Of a stretch of DNA of 64,000 nt, positions 18,540 through 26,739 are shown piece by piece. The stretch covers positions 62,001 to 126,000 of the forward strand of contig NZ_MTQP01000059.1 in NCBI RefSeq assembly GCF_001984175.1, read 5' to 3'. Source of the stretch: Saccharothrix sp. ALI-22-I (GTDB lineage Bacteria > Actinomycetota > Actinomycetes > Mycobacteriales > Pseudonocardiaceae). Made by a program: the position numbers and the translations under genes. Each line of letters opens with the position of its first letter. Position 1 is the first letter of the stretch. The notes under the pieces are model-generated. The model was not told the origin of the DNA, did no database searches, and was given only the letters and a program-made list of their open reading frames with translations.

Positions 18540-19795
18540 TCGGGGTGTTCGCCGCCGGCGAGCGCGGGCGGCGGGCCGCGGTCGAGTTGGCCGGGTTCCT
18601 CGGGCCGGACGCGGTGGTGCCGGACGGGCCGGTCGGACCCGCGTTGCGCGCCCTGTGGCCGCGGCTGGGGTCGGCGGTGTTCTTCCTCGGCACGGAGGCG
18701 GCCGTGCGGCTGGTCGCGCCGCTGCTGCGGGACGAGCGTGCCGATCCGGGCGTGGTGTGCGTGGACGGCGGGTTCGCCGTGGCGCTGCTGGGCGGCGCGG
18801 ACGCGTTGGCCGAACGGATCGCCGACGTGCTCGGCACGCAGGCGGTGACCACGTCGGCGTCGGCGGACTCGCCGCTGGACGAGCTGGTGGAGCTGCTGGA
18901 CGCCACCGTGGAGGGCGACCTGGCCGCGTGCGGCGAGGCGATGCGGCTGGGTGAGCCGGTGCTGCTGGCCAACCCGCTCGGGTTCCCGCTGCCCGCTCTG
19001 CCGGACAACGTGGTCGCAGCGGGCCACGAGACGGCGTGGACCGTGCTGGTGGACGACCGCGTGCCCAAGGGACCGCCGAAGGACCACGTGGTGCGGGTCG
19101 TGCCGCGCACGCTCGTCGTCGGCGTCGGGTCCAGCACGGGGGTGTCCTCGTCGGCCGTGTCGGCGGCGTTGGCGCAGCTGGAGGAGGAGCGCGGCCTGGA
19201 CCTGCGCGCCATCCGGGCGTTCGCCACGCTGGACCGCAAGATCGCCGAGCCCGGTATCGCGGACGCGTTGGAGGACTGGGGTTTCTGGCACGACTCGACC
19301 ACCGCGCCGCTGATGTCCTACCCCGGCGAGGAGCTGGCGGTGATCCCGGTGCCGAACCCGGCGGATCTCGCCATCGGCATCCCCAGCGTGGCCGAGGCGG
19401 CGGCGTTGCGCGGCGCGATGGAGCTGTCCGGCGGCGGGCGGGTGGAGATCGCGGCGGAGAAGGTGAAGGGCGCCGGCGTGACCGTCGCCGCCGCCCGCGT
19501 GCTGCCGCGCGGCCGGTTGGCGCTGGTGGGCCTGGGCCCGGGTGACGCCGACGAACGCACGCCGCGCGCCGAGGCCGAGTTGCGGCGGGCGTCGGTCGTG
19601 GTCGGCAGCGCCGAGTGCGTGGCGCAGGTGCGGCACCTGCTGCGGCCCGGTACGCGGGTGCGGGCCGACGGCGCGGTCCGGTTGGCCGAGGAAGGCGCGG
19701 CGGTGGCGTTCGTGGACGTGGGGGCCGGGCCGGTTGTTGCGGGGCCGATTCGTGCGGATGTCATCCGCGTGACTGGTGTCACTCGTCAACTGTGA
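18536..19795 (+). CDS. CbiG-like protein fused to a truncated CobJ N-terminus
   Basis: A 419-aa protein. Residues 1-115 match the CbiG N-terminal domain (FLGTEAAVRLVAPLL), 115-200 the linker region with GFPLPALPDNVV, and 200-320 the CbiG C-terminal domain (VVGVGSSTGVSSSAV and IPSVAEAAAL). CbiG opens the precorrin-5A lactone. From about 325 a tetrapyrrole methylase begins (GRLALVGLGPGDADERTPRAEAELRRA spread over 325-351), as in the CbiG-CobJ fusions of actinomycetes, but it stops after about 95 residues instead of 240. The CobJ part thus lacks most of its fold. The GTG start overlaps the previous stop by 4 bp. Confidence 0.8.
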   Translation: MIGVFAAGERGRRAAVELAGFLGPDAVVPDGPVGPALRALWPRLGSAVFFLGTEAAVRLVAPLLRDERADPGVVCVDGGFAVALLGGADALAERIADVLGTQAVTTSASADSPLDELVELLDATVEGDLAACGEAMRLGEPVLLANPLGFPLPALPDNVVAAGHETAWTVLVDDRVPKGPPKDHVVRVVPRTLVVGVGSSTGVSSSAVSAALAQLEEERGLDLRAIRAFATLDRKIAEPGIADALEDWGFWHDSTTAPLMSYPGEELAVIPVPNPADLAIGIPSVAEAAALRGAMELSGGGRVEIAAEKVKGAGVTVAAARVLPRGRLALVGLGPGDADERTPRAEAELRRASVVVGSAECVAQVRHLLRPGTRVRADGAVRLAEEGAAVAFVDVGAGPVVAGPIRADVIRVTGVTRQL

Positions 19796-19900
19796 AGTCG
19801 ACCAGGCCCTTCGAAAGGCGGTTGTCGGTTTCGTCGCCGTGGTCCTAGCTGGGAGGTGCGCGCCGCGACACGGCGCGTTCCCTGCCCTGGAAGGATCGAC

Positions 19901-20689
19901 ATGGCGAAAACCCTGCATCGCCTGATCACCGCGTTGGCCATGGCCGTGGCCGCGGTCGGTCTGATGACCGTCGCACCCGCCTCGGCCGACACCTCCGACA
20001 CCGGCGTGTCGCCGTTCATCGTCGGCGGTTCCCGCGTCTCCACCAGCACCTACCCGTGGGTGGTGTACCTGACCAGCAGCTCCGGCAGCCAGTTCTGCGG
20101 CGGCACGCTGGTCCGCGCCAACAAGGTCGTCACCGCCGCGCACTGCGTGGTGGGGCGCACCGCGTCCAACACCCGCGTGGTGCACGGCCGCGACGACAAG
20201 CAGAGCACCGCGGGCCGCGTGGTCACGGTGTCCTCGATCTGGCGGCACCCCAGCTACAGCACCGCGACCTCCGGCTACGACGTCGCGGTGATCACGCTGG
20301 CCAGCAGCATCAGCTCCACCTACCTGCCGCTGGCCACCCCGTCCGACACCGCGCTGTACGCGGCGGGCACGAGTGCCCGGATCTACGGCTGGGGCACCAC
20401 GTCGTCCGGCGGCTCGGCGTCCCGCTACCTGCTGGGCGCGACCGTGCCGGTGACGTCCGACGCCACCTGCCGGAGCGCGTACTCGCAGTACAGCTCGACC
20501 TCGATGGTGTGCGCCGGCTACCCGAACGGTGGCACGGACACCTGCCAGGGTGACTCCGGTGGCCCGCTGGTCGCGGGCGGCAAGCTCATCGGCGCCACCT
20601 CGTGGGGCAACGGGTGCGCCCTCGCCGGCTACCCCGGCGTGTACGCCCGGATCTCCACGTACTACAACACGATCACCGCTCAGCTGTAA
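19901..20689 (+). CDS. Secreted trypsin-like serine protease (S1A), copy 3
   Basis: A 262-aa preproprotein. The signal peptide (1-28) ends ASA; a 10-residue propeptide ending in Phe precedes IVGG, so activation would need a chymotrypsin- or subtilisin-like cut, unlike copies 1 and 2. Catalytic His (TAAHC), Asp (GYDVAVITL) and Ser (GDSGGP) are present, and TDTCQGDSGG gives trypsin specificity. The mature part is close to copy 1, with shared SRYLLGATVPV-type and NGGTDTCQGDSGG-type blocks. GGAAGGATCGAC precedes the ATG. A strong hairpin follows the stop. Confidence 0.94.
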   Translation: MAKTLHRLITALAMAVAAVGLMTVAPASADTSDTGVSPFIVGGSRVSTSTYPWVVYLTSSSGSQFCGGTLVRANKVVTAAHCVVGRTASNTRVVHGRDDKQSTAGRVVTVSSIWRHPSYSTATSGYDVAVITLASSISSTYLPLATPSDTALYAAGTSARIYGWGTTSSGGSASRYLLGATVPVTSDATCRSAYSQYSSTSMVCAGYPNGGTDTCQGDSGGPLVAGGKLIGATSWGNGCALAGYPGVYARISTYYNTITAQL

Positions 20690-20700
20690 TCACCCGTGAC

Positions 20701-20736
20701 GTGTCCACGACCGGGTGGTTTCCCGGTCGTGGGCAC
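20701..20736 (+). terminator. Terminator hairpin after trypsin copy 3
   Basis: CCACGACCGGG (20705-20715) pairs with CCCGGTCGTGG (20722-20732) around a 6-base loop, and the stem extends outward with four further pairs including one G-U. No U tract. Position 12 bp after the stop codon supports a terminator role. Confidence 0.72.
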
Positions 20737-20788
20737 GTGCGGTGTCACCTGTTGGAGCAAGGCCGTGGGCGCGGAGATCGAGGAGGCG

Positions 20789-20794
20789 TAGCGT
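20789..20794 (+). promoter_or_regulatory. Leaderless -10 element of the PIG-L gene
   Basis: TAGCGT fits TANNNT and ends 7 bp before the ATG at 20802. GAGGAGG at 20780-20786 is 15 bp from the ATG, too far for a normal Shine-Dalgarno, so a leaderless transcript is likelier. Confidence 0.5.
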
Positions 20795-20801
20795 CGGCGC
20801 C

Positions 20802-21533
20802 ATGTCGGACCAGCAACGTACGGCGGACCTGGAGCCGGTGCCGGAGGACTGGGAGCGGGCGTTGGCGGTGGTGGCCCACCCCGACGACCTGGAGTACGGG
20901 GCGTCCGGCGCGATCGCGCGCTGGACGTCGCAGGGCAAGCACGTCGCGTACGTGCTGGCCAGCCAGGGTGAGGCGGGGATCGACACGCTGTCGCCCGAGG
21001 AGACCGGGCCGCTGCGGGTGCGCGAGCAGATCGCCAGTGCCGCCGTGGTGGGCGTGGACGTGGTCGAATTCCTCGACCACCCCGACGGGGTGATCGAGTA
21101 CGGCCTGCCCCTGCGCCGCGATATCGCCGCCGCGATCCGCCGGCACCGCCCCGAGGTGGTGATCACCGGCAACCACCACCCGACGTTCCCCGGCGGGTTC
21201 CTCAACATGGCCGACCACCGGGTCGTCGGCCAGGCCGTCATCGACGCCGTCCGGGACGCCGCCAACCGCTGGGTGTTCCGCGACCTCGACCAGGAGCCGT
21301 GGGGCGGTGTGCGGTTCGTCGCGGTCAGCGGCTCGCCGCACGCCGGGCACGCGGTGGACCTGACCGACACGTTCGACCTGGGTGTGGCGTCGCTGCGGGA
21401 GCACAAGGCGTACCTGGCGGCGTTGAGCGGCGACATGGCCGACCCGGAGGTGTTCCTGCGCGAGGCGGCCGAGCGGACGGGCGCCCGGTTCGGCGGCCGG
21501 CTCGCCGCCGCGTTCGAGGTTCTCGTGATGTGA
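20802..21533 (+). CDS. PIG-L/LmbE-family zinc deacetylase
   Basis: A 243-aa cytosolic metal-dependent N-deacetylase of the MshB/Mca/BshB family. The zinc motif AHPDDLE (about residues 23-29) and the late MADHRVVG histidine are intact, as is GNHHPTFPGGFL. In actinomycetes such enzymes act on GlcNAc-inositol, mycothiol S-conjugates or natural-product sugars. No mycothiol gene or glycosyltransferase is adjacent, so the substrate is open. Confidence 0.9.
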   Translation: MSDQQRTADLEPVPEDWERALAVVAHPDDLEYGASGAIARWTSQGKHVAYVLASQGEAGIDTLSPEETGPLRVREQIASAAVVGVDVVEFLDHPDGVIEYGLPLRRDIAAAIRRHRPEVVITGNHHPTFPGGFLNMADHRVVGQAVIDAVRDAANRWVFRDLDQEPWGGVRFVAVSGSPHAGHAVDLTDTFDLGVASLREHKAYLAALSGDMADPEVFLREAAERTGARFGGRLAAAFEVLVM

Positions 21534-21590
21534 GGCACCCGGGAAGCACCCGGGTTTGACCGGGCATGGCTGGTGTGGATGCTTCTACCC

Positions 21591-22808
21591 ATGCACGGTG
21601 AACAGCACTACCTCGTGGGCCTGGACCTGACCGGGCGTCGGGTCGTCGTCGTGGGCGGCGGCACGGTTGCGCAGCGCAGGCTGCCCAGGCTGGTCGCGGC
21701 GGGCGCCCGGGTCGAGGTGATCTCGCCCGAGGTGACCCCGTCCGTCCAGGGCATCGTGGACGGCGGTGAAGCGACCTGGCACGCCCGCGAGTACGCCGAC
21801 GGCGACCTGGACGGCGCCTGGTACGTGCTGGCTTGCACTTCTTCCCCCGAGGTGAACGCCAAGGTCACCGCCGACGCCGAGGAACGCCGCGTGTTCTGCG
21901 TGCGCGCCGACGTCGCCGTGAAGGGCACCGCCGTGACGCCCGCCGTCGGCGAGCACGACGGCCTGCTGCTCGGTGTCCTCGCCGGCGGCCAGCACCGCCG
22001 TTCGGCGAGCGTGCGGGACGGGCTGCTGTCGGCGCTGCGCGACGGCTCCATCGCCGACCACCACGACCAGCCGGCCGGCGTGGCCCTGGTCGGCGGCGGC
22101 CCCGGCGACCCGGACCTGATCACCGTGCGCGGACGCCGGCTGTTGGCCAGGGCGGACGTCGTGGTGGCCGACCGGCTGGCGCCCCGTGAACTGCTGGACG
22201 AACTGCCGCCGCACGTCGAGGTCGTGGACGCGGCGAAGATCCCGTACGGGCGGGCCGCGACCCAGGACTTCATCAACACCACGCTCGTCGAGCACGCCAA
22301 GTCCGGCAAGTTCGTGGTCCGCCTCAAGGGCGGTGACCCGTACGTGTTCGGCCGGGGCTTCGAGGAGCTGATCGCGTGCGCCGAGGCGGGCGTGCCGGTC
22401 ACCGTCGTGCCCGGCGTGACCAGCGCGTTCGGTGTGCCCGCGCTGGCGGACGTGCCGGTGACGCACCGGGGCGTGGCGCACGAGGTGGTGGTCGTGTCCG
22501 GCCACGTCGCGCCGGACGACCCGAGGTCGCTGGTCGACTGGTCGGCGCTGGCCCGGCTGAGCGGCACGATCGTGATCCTCATGGGTGTGGAGCGGGCGGC
22601 GGAGTTCGCGGACGCACTCATGACCGGACGTCCGGGCGACACCCCGGTGTCGGTGATCCAGGAGGGCAGCACGAGGACCCAGAAGGTCGTGCAGTCCACG
22701 CTGAGCTCACTGGCCGCCGACATCGCCGAGCACGGCATCCGCCCGCCCGCGATCATCGTTGCGGGACCGGTTGCCGGACTGGCGAAACAACTGCCGTTCC
22801 GCTCCTGA
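21591..22808 (+). CDS. cysG: Siroheme synthase: precorrin-2 dehydrogenase / uroporphyrinogen-III C-methyltransferase fusion
   Basis: A 405-aa two-domain enzyme. Residues 1-155 are an NAD-binding precorrin-2 dehydrogenase/chelatase (GGGTVAQRRLPRLVAAGA). Residues 165-400 are a SUMT (VGGGPGDPDLITVRG, VVADRLAP, RLKGGDPYVFGRG, PGVTSAFGVPA). It makes precorrin-2, the branch point to siroheme and cobalamin, and so feeds the corrin operon upstream. Start ATG 21591 is likely; GTG 21573 is an alternative and neither has a strong ribosome site. The last 56 bp overlap the convergent membrane-protein gene. Confidence 0.93.
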   Translation: MHGEQHYLVGLDLTGRRVVVVGGGTVAQRRLPRLVAAGARVEVISPEVTPSVQGIVDGGEATWHAREYADGDLDGAWYVLACTSSPEVNAKVTADAEERRVFCVRADVAVKGTAVTPAVGEHDGLLLGVLAGGQHRRSASVRDGLLSALRDGSIADHHDQPAGVALVGGGPGDPDLITVRGRRLLARADVVVADRLAPRELLDELPPHVEVVDAAKIPYGRAATQDFINTTLVEHAKSGKFVVRLKGGDPYVFGRGFEELIACAEAGVPVTVVPGVTSAFGVPALADVPVTHRGVAHEVVVVSGHVAPDDPRSLVDWSALARLSGTIVILMGVERAAEFADALMTGRPGDTPVSVIQEGSTRTQKVVQSTLSSLAADIAEHGIRPPAIIVAGPVAGLAKQLPFRS

Positions 22809-23697
22809 GCGCCCACCCCGCCCCGGCGGCGACGACCACGACGAGCCCGCCCAGTGCGGCCCACGTCGTGCCGCCGGGGTGGATCAGCGCCTCACCGCGC
22901 AACGCCTGCCAGGTGAGCAGCGCGAGCAGCCCCAGGTACCCGAGGGCGGTCACGCCGACCAGGCGGGTGCGGACCCGTTCGGCCAACCCGAGCGCGGCCA
23001 GGCCCAACGCCAGCAGGACCATCACCTGGAGCCCGTGCATCCCGACGAAGTGCGGGACGCGCACGTCACCGCCGGTGGTGCTCCACCCGGTCAGCGGCAT
23101 CCCGGGGCCGCCGTCGGGCACGCCGACGCTGTGCCCGGTGACCAACTCGACCGACCTGCCCTCGGCGTCCACCGCGGTGGTCCGCTTGCCGGGCTGGAAG
23201 ACCATCAGGTAGCCGGTGAACATGCCCAGGACCGCCAGCCACAGCCCGCTGCGCACGGCCCACCGGACGTCCCGCGTCCCGAAGCGCTGGAACGACAGCA
23301 CGAGTGCCAGCACGACGTTGGCCAGGAACATCGCCGGGATCGCGGTGCCGAAGGTGAACTGCAGGACCAGGTTCAGCGGGTCGTCGGAGGTGTTGTAGTG
23401 GGTGAACATGCCCCGTGACGCCTGGACCGCGATCAGCCCCACTTCCATGAACATGATCGCCGCGATCGTGGTGGCCGCGCCGGACGTCCACCGCCGCCCC
23501 TTGTGCGGCAACGACAGCATCCACGACAGCGTCGCCGAGTAGACCGCCAGCGACACCGCGAACTTCAACGGCTTCGCCCACACCGACGACCCTTGCAGCA
23601 CCCGCCCGTCCAACAGCAGCGCCACCGCGCACCCCACCGCACCCACCGCCATCACCACGGCCAACCAGAGGGTGGGCCGGTGCCACGTCTTCGTCAT
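22753..23697 (-). CDS. Polytopic membrane protein of unknown function
   Basis: A 314-aa protein with about seven or eight hydrophobic segments spread over the whole length; an outside-type loop of about 50 residues lies between the fifth and sixth (about 175-225) and contains TGHSVGVPDGGPGMPL. I do not recognise the family. The 3' end overlaps cysG by 56 bp on the opposite strand. It is divergent from the ArsR-like regulator, with 151 bp between the starts, so it could be that regulator's target. Confidence 0.8.
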   Translation of the reverse strand: MTKTWHRPTLWLAVVMAVGAVGCAVALLLDGRVLQGSSVWAKPLKFAVSLAVYSATLSWMLSLPHKGRRWTSGAATTIAAIMFMEVGLIAVQASRGMFTHYNTSDDPLNLVLQFTFGTAIPAMFLANVVLALVLSFQRFGTRDVRWAVRSGLWLAVLGMFTGYLMVFQPGKRTTAVDAEGRSVELVTGHSVGVPDGGPGMPLTGWSTTGGDVRVPHFVGMHGLQVMVLLALGLAALGLAERVRTRLVGVTALGYLGLLALLTWQALRGEALIHPGGTTWAALGGLVVVVAAGAGWALRSGTAVVSPVRQPVPQR

Positions 23698-23778
23698 GGC
23701 ACAAGCCTCGGCCGGCGCGCCGTCAAGATCACTGGTGCGGGCACGACACCTCGGGTAGGGCAGGCCCTGCCTCCGGAC

Positions 23779-23829
23779 GCCGTACCGCGTTGCCTGCCGT
23801 ACCGCCTTGTCTGCCGTGCCGCGTTGTCG
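23779..23829 (+). repeat. Three 17-bp direct repeats upstream of the ArsR-like gene
   Basis: Units at 23779-23795, 23796-23812 and 23813-23829 are head to tail and share GCCGTaCCGCgTTGcC with one to three changes each. They occupy the shared intergenic region between the membrane-protein gene and the ArsR-like regulator, ending 19 bp before the latter's GTG. Repeated operator half-sites are possible. Confidence 0.6.
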
Positions 23830-23848
23830 CCGGATGACACGATGAGGT

Positions 23849-24703
23849 GTGGCGGTCTGGGTGAGGCTCGCCGGCGTGGGGCTGGCGAAGGTCCGGTTCG
23901 CCTACTCGCCGGTGTTCGAGACGGTGATGGCGGTGGACGGGTTGCGCAACCCCGGCGCGCACGCCGTGCACCTGCCGTGGGTGCGGTGGGCGCGGGAACG
24001 GGTGGACGGGATTCCCGGCCTGGACACGTTGTCGGCCCGGCTGGAAGGCCCGGTGAAACCGGCCGACCTGATGCCCGTGCCGGACAGCCGGATACCCGAC
24101 CTGGACGCCGAACTGCGGCACGTCGCGCAACCGGAGGCGGACGTCATCCGGCGCTGCCACGACCGGCTCATCGCGCCGCACTGGAAGCGGATCGCCGCCG
24201 TGCTCGAAGCCGATATCGCGGCGCGGGCGGCGACGTTGGCCGACAAGGGCGTAGAGGCGGTGTTCCACGACCTGCACCCCGAGGTGACGTGGGCGGACGG
24301 CGAACTGGTCCTGCACCGCAAGCCCGAGCACCGGGTGGACCTGGCCGAACACGGTCTCGTGCTGTGCCCCAGCGTGTTCTGCTGGCCGAAGGCGTGGATC
24401 GCGCTCGACCCCGTCGGCCAAGGCGTGCTGCGCTACCCGGCGCGCGGCATCGGCACGCTGTGGGAAGAACGCGAGACACCGCACGACCTGGCCGCCCTGA
24501 TCGGCCGCACCCGCGCCCACCTGCTCACGCTGCTCGCGGCACCGAAGAGCACGACCGACCTGGCGGCGGCGCTCGGCGTCACGGCCGGTGCGGTCTCACA
24601 GCACATCGGTGTGCTGCGGGCGGCTCGGCTGGTGACCACTCGGCGGGAAGGCCGACACGTCCTGCACATGCGCACGACCCGCGCCGACGCGCTCATGAGC
24701 TGA
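23849..24703 (+). CDS. ArsR-type winged-helix transcriptional regulator with long N-terminal domain
   Basis: A 284-aa protein. The last 75 residues are a winged helix-turn-helix (TTDLAAALGVTAGAVSQHIGVLRAARLVTTRREGRHVLH). The first 200 residues match the DUF5937-like N-terminal domain found on many actinomycete ArsR proteins, of unknown sensing role. No cysteine metal motif is visible, so metal sensing is unlikely. Candidate targets are its own gene and the divergent membrane-protein gene. Confidence 0.86.
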   Translation: MAVWVRLAGVGLAKVRFAYSPVFETVMAVDGLRNPGAHAVHLPWVRWARERVDGIPGLDTLSARLEGPVKPADLMPVPDSRIPDLDAELRHVAQPEADVIRRCHDRLIAPHWKRIAAVLEADIAARAATLADKGVEAVFHDLHPEVTWADGELVLHRKPEHRVDLAEHGLVLCPSVFCWPKAWIALDPVGQGVLRYPARGIGTLWEERETPHDLAALIGRTRAHLLTLLAAPKSTTDLAAALGVTAGAVSQHIGVLRAARLVTTRREGRHVLHMRTTRADALMS

Positions 24704-24739
24704 GCCCGGCACAGCGAGCCCAGGACGTCCCGGAACGAC

Positions 24740-24774
24740 AAAGCAGGGGTCCCCGCCAAGGGGACCCCTGCTTT
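24740..24774. terminator. Bidirectional rho-independent terminator
   Basis: A 15-bp perfect stem: AAAGCAGGGGTCCCC (24740-24754) with GGGGACCCCTGCTTT (24760-24774), 5-base loop, with A/T-rich ends on both sides. It lies between the convergent ArsR-like gene and the DEAD-box gene. Its CAGGGGTCCCC core recurs in the terminator at 40075-40100. Confidence 0.92.
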
Positions 24775-24829
24775 TATCCTGCCAGAAGGGTCTGACAATT
24801 CCGGGCGTCAGACCCCTCGGACCGGTGAA

Positions 24830-26320
24830 CTAGTGCTGCGGCACCCGGCGAGGGCGACCCGACGAGCTGCTGCGGTCACGGTCGAAACGGCCGCCGCGGA
24901 AACCGCCGGCACCGGTGCTGCCGCTGCCGCCACTGCGCCGCGGACCGCCGCCACCGCCGCCGCGACGAGCGCGGACCGGCACCTCGGGCTCGACCACGGG
25001 GATGCCGCTGGGCACCCGCGCGCCGGTGATGCGGACCAGGTCCTCGTCACCGGGACGGACCTTGGTCGACGTCGGACGGATACCCGCCCGCGTGGTCAGA
25101 CCCACCACGGCACGCCGCTGGTCGTGCGTGACCAGCGTGACGACCGTCCCGGACTGACCGGCCCGCGCGGTGCGCCCGGCCCGGTGCAGGTAGTCCTTCG
25201 GGTCGGCCGGCGGGTCGACGTGCACGACGAGGCTCACGTCGTCCACGTGGATACCGCGCGCCGCCACGTCCGTGGCGATCAGCACCGGCATGGTGCCCTC
25301 GCGGAACTGGCCGAGCACCCGCGTGCGCGCGCTCTGCGCCTTGCCACCGTGCAACGCGCCGGCGTGCACGCCCATCGACCGCAGCTTCTTGGCCAACCGG
25401 TCCACGTGGTGCTTGGTGCGCACGAACATGATCGTGCGGCCCTCGCGCGCGGCGACCTCGGTGACCACGTTCTGCTTGTCCTCGGCGGACACGAACAGCA
25501 GGTGGTGTTCCATCGTGGTGACGCTGCCCGTGGGCGGCGAGACCGAGTGGACCACCGGGTCGTGCAGGTACTGGCGGACCAGCTTGTCCACGTCGCCGTC
25601 CAGCGTCGCGGAGAACAGCAGCCGCTGGCCGTTCTGCGGGGTCAGGTCGAGGATCGCCCGGACCTGCGGCATGAAGCCCATGTCCGCCATCTGGTCGGCC
25701 TCGTCCAACGCGGTGAACATCACCTCGGACAGGTCGGCCGTGCCCTGGCGGACGTGGTCGGACAACCGGCCGGGGGTGGCGATCAGCAGGTCGACACCAC
25801 GGCGCAGCGCGTCGATCTGACGCGGGAACGACGTGCCGCCGACGACCGTGCGGCACCACAGGCCCAGCGAACGGGCGAACGGGTTGAGGGCTTCCTCGAC
25901 CTGCATCGCCAGCTCACGGGTGGGCACCAGCACCAGGGCGCGCGGCTTCAACGGCTTGGCGCGACCGCCCGCGAGGCGGGACAGCAGGGCCAGGCCGAAC
26001 GCCAGCGTCTTGCCGGAGCCGGTCTGACCGCGACCGAGCAGGTCACGGCCGGCCATCGCGTCCGGCAGCGTGGCCGCCTGGATCGGGAACGGCTCGGTGA
26101 TGCCGGCCGCGGTGAGCGCGCCCAGCAGCTCTTCGGAGAGACCCAGCTCCGCGAACGAGGGCAGCGGGCCCTCGGGCATGGTGCTCTCGACGTGGTCGGG
26201 GATGGTGGTCGTCAGCTCCACGCTGGAAGCGGGACGACGGTTGCCCTGGCCTGGGCGCCTGTTACTGCGGGGCTTGCGGAACTGCGGGCGCTCGGAACGG
26301 CCTTGGGACATTGTCGGCAA
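24830..26320 (-). CDS. DEAD-box ATP-dependent RNA helicase
   Basis: A 496-aa RNA helicase that unwinds structured RNA. Motifs in order: Q-motif FPIQ, Walker A GQTGSGKT, PTREL, ALDEADQM (DEAD), FSATL (SAT), and HRAGRTARAG (motif VI). The ends are basic: an Arg/Pro/Gln-rich N-terminus and a Gly/Arg/Ser-rich C-terminus, like RhlE/CsdA proteins. GGAGG lies 6 bp before TTG 26320 but 15 bp before ATG 26311, so the TTG is preferred. The long upstream region (26321-26660) may be a structured leader, as is common for cold-shock helicases. Confidence 0.93.
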   Translation of the reverse strand: MPTMSQGRSERPQFRKPRSNRRPGQGNRRPASSVELTTTIPDHVESTMPEGPLPSFAELGLSEELLGALTAAGITEPFPIQAATLPDAMAGRDLLGRGQTGSGKTLAFGLALLSRLAGGRAKPLKPRALVLVPTRELAMQVEEALNPFARSLGLWCRTVVGGTSFPRQIDALRRGVDLLIATPGRLSDHVRQGTADLSEVMFTALDEADQMADMGFMPQVRAILDLTPQNGQRLLFSATLDGDVDKLVRQYLHDPVVHSVSPPTGSVTTMEHHLLFVSAEDKQNVVTEVAAREGRTIMFVRTKHHVDRLAKKLRSMGVHAGALHGGKAQSARTRVLGQFREGTMPVLIATDVAARGIHVDDVSLVVHVDPPADPKDYLHRAGRTARAGQSGTVVTLVTHDQRRAVVGLTTRAGIRPTSTKVRPGDEDLVRITGARVPSGIPVVEPEVPVRARRGGGGGGPRRSGGSGSTGAGGFRGGRFDRDRSSSSGRPRRVPQH

Positions 26321-26338
26321 AACAAACCTCCGGGACAC

Positions 26339-26660
26339 GGCACGTCTCGAGGATTGCTCTGCTCAGCAGGCGCGATCGCGGGGACGGGCCCGGCGCGCGG
26401 TCGCGCCGATAGTGGTTGGGAAGCACCACCGGCCACTCTGGCGGCCTGGGGCACTCTGTGGCGCCACCGGGCGGTGCACCACTCAGTCTAGCTGATCACG
26501 GGGCGGAGTTCGGCATCCTGGCGGTGTTCTCGCGCACACGTGTGGCGAACGGGGCGATCCCGTGCGCCACGCCGATGACCACATGGAACCACAAAAGCGC
26601 ACGTGACGACGGTTTACGGGACTCCGGCGCGGTCGAGTTGACGAAGTGCGCACGAACCGA
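26339..26660. other. Gene-free region between DEAD-box and RIO kinase genes
   Basis: About 320 bp with no convincing coding frame. It should hold the promoter and 5' leader of the helicase gene (a TAGACT -10-like hexamer on the minus strand near 26482-26487) and several GC-rich inverted segments. Nothing else is supported. Confidence 0.4.
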
Positions 26661-26700
26661 ACGCCTGGCCACCACGATCCGGACGGGGGTGGCCAGGCGT
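26661..26700 (-). terminator. Terminator hairpin after the RIO kinase gene
   Basis: ACGCCTGGCCACC (26661-26673) pairs perfectly with GGTGGCCAGGCGT (26688-26700), 14-base loop. It is 40 bp downstream of the RIO kinase stop on the minus strand. Confidence 0.75.
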
Positions 26701-26739
26701 CCGCGATCAGCAAATTCACCTCGATCGGGTGAACTTCGA

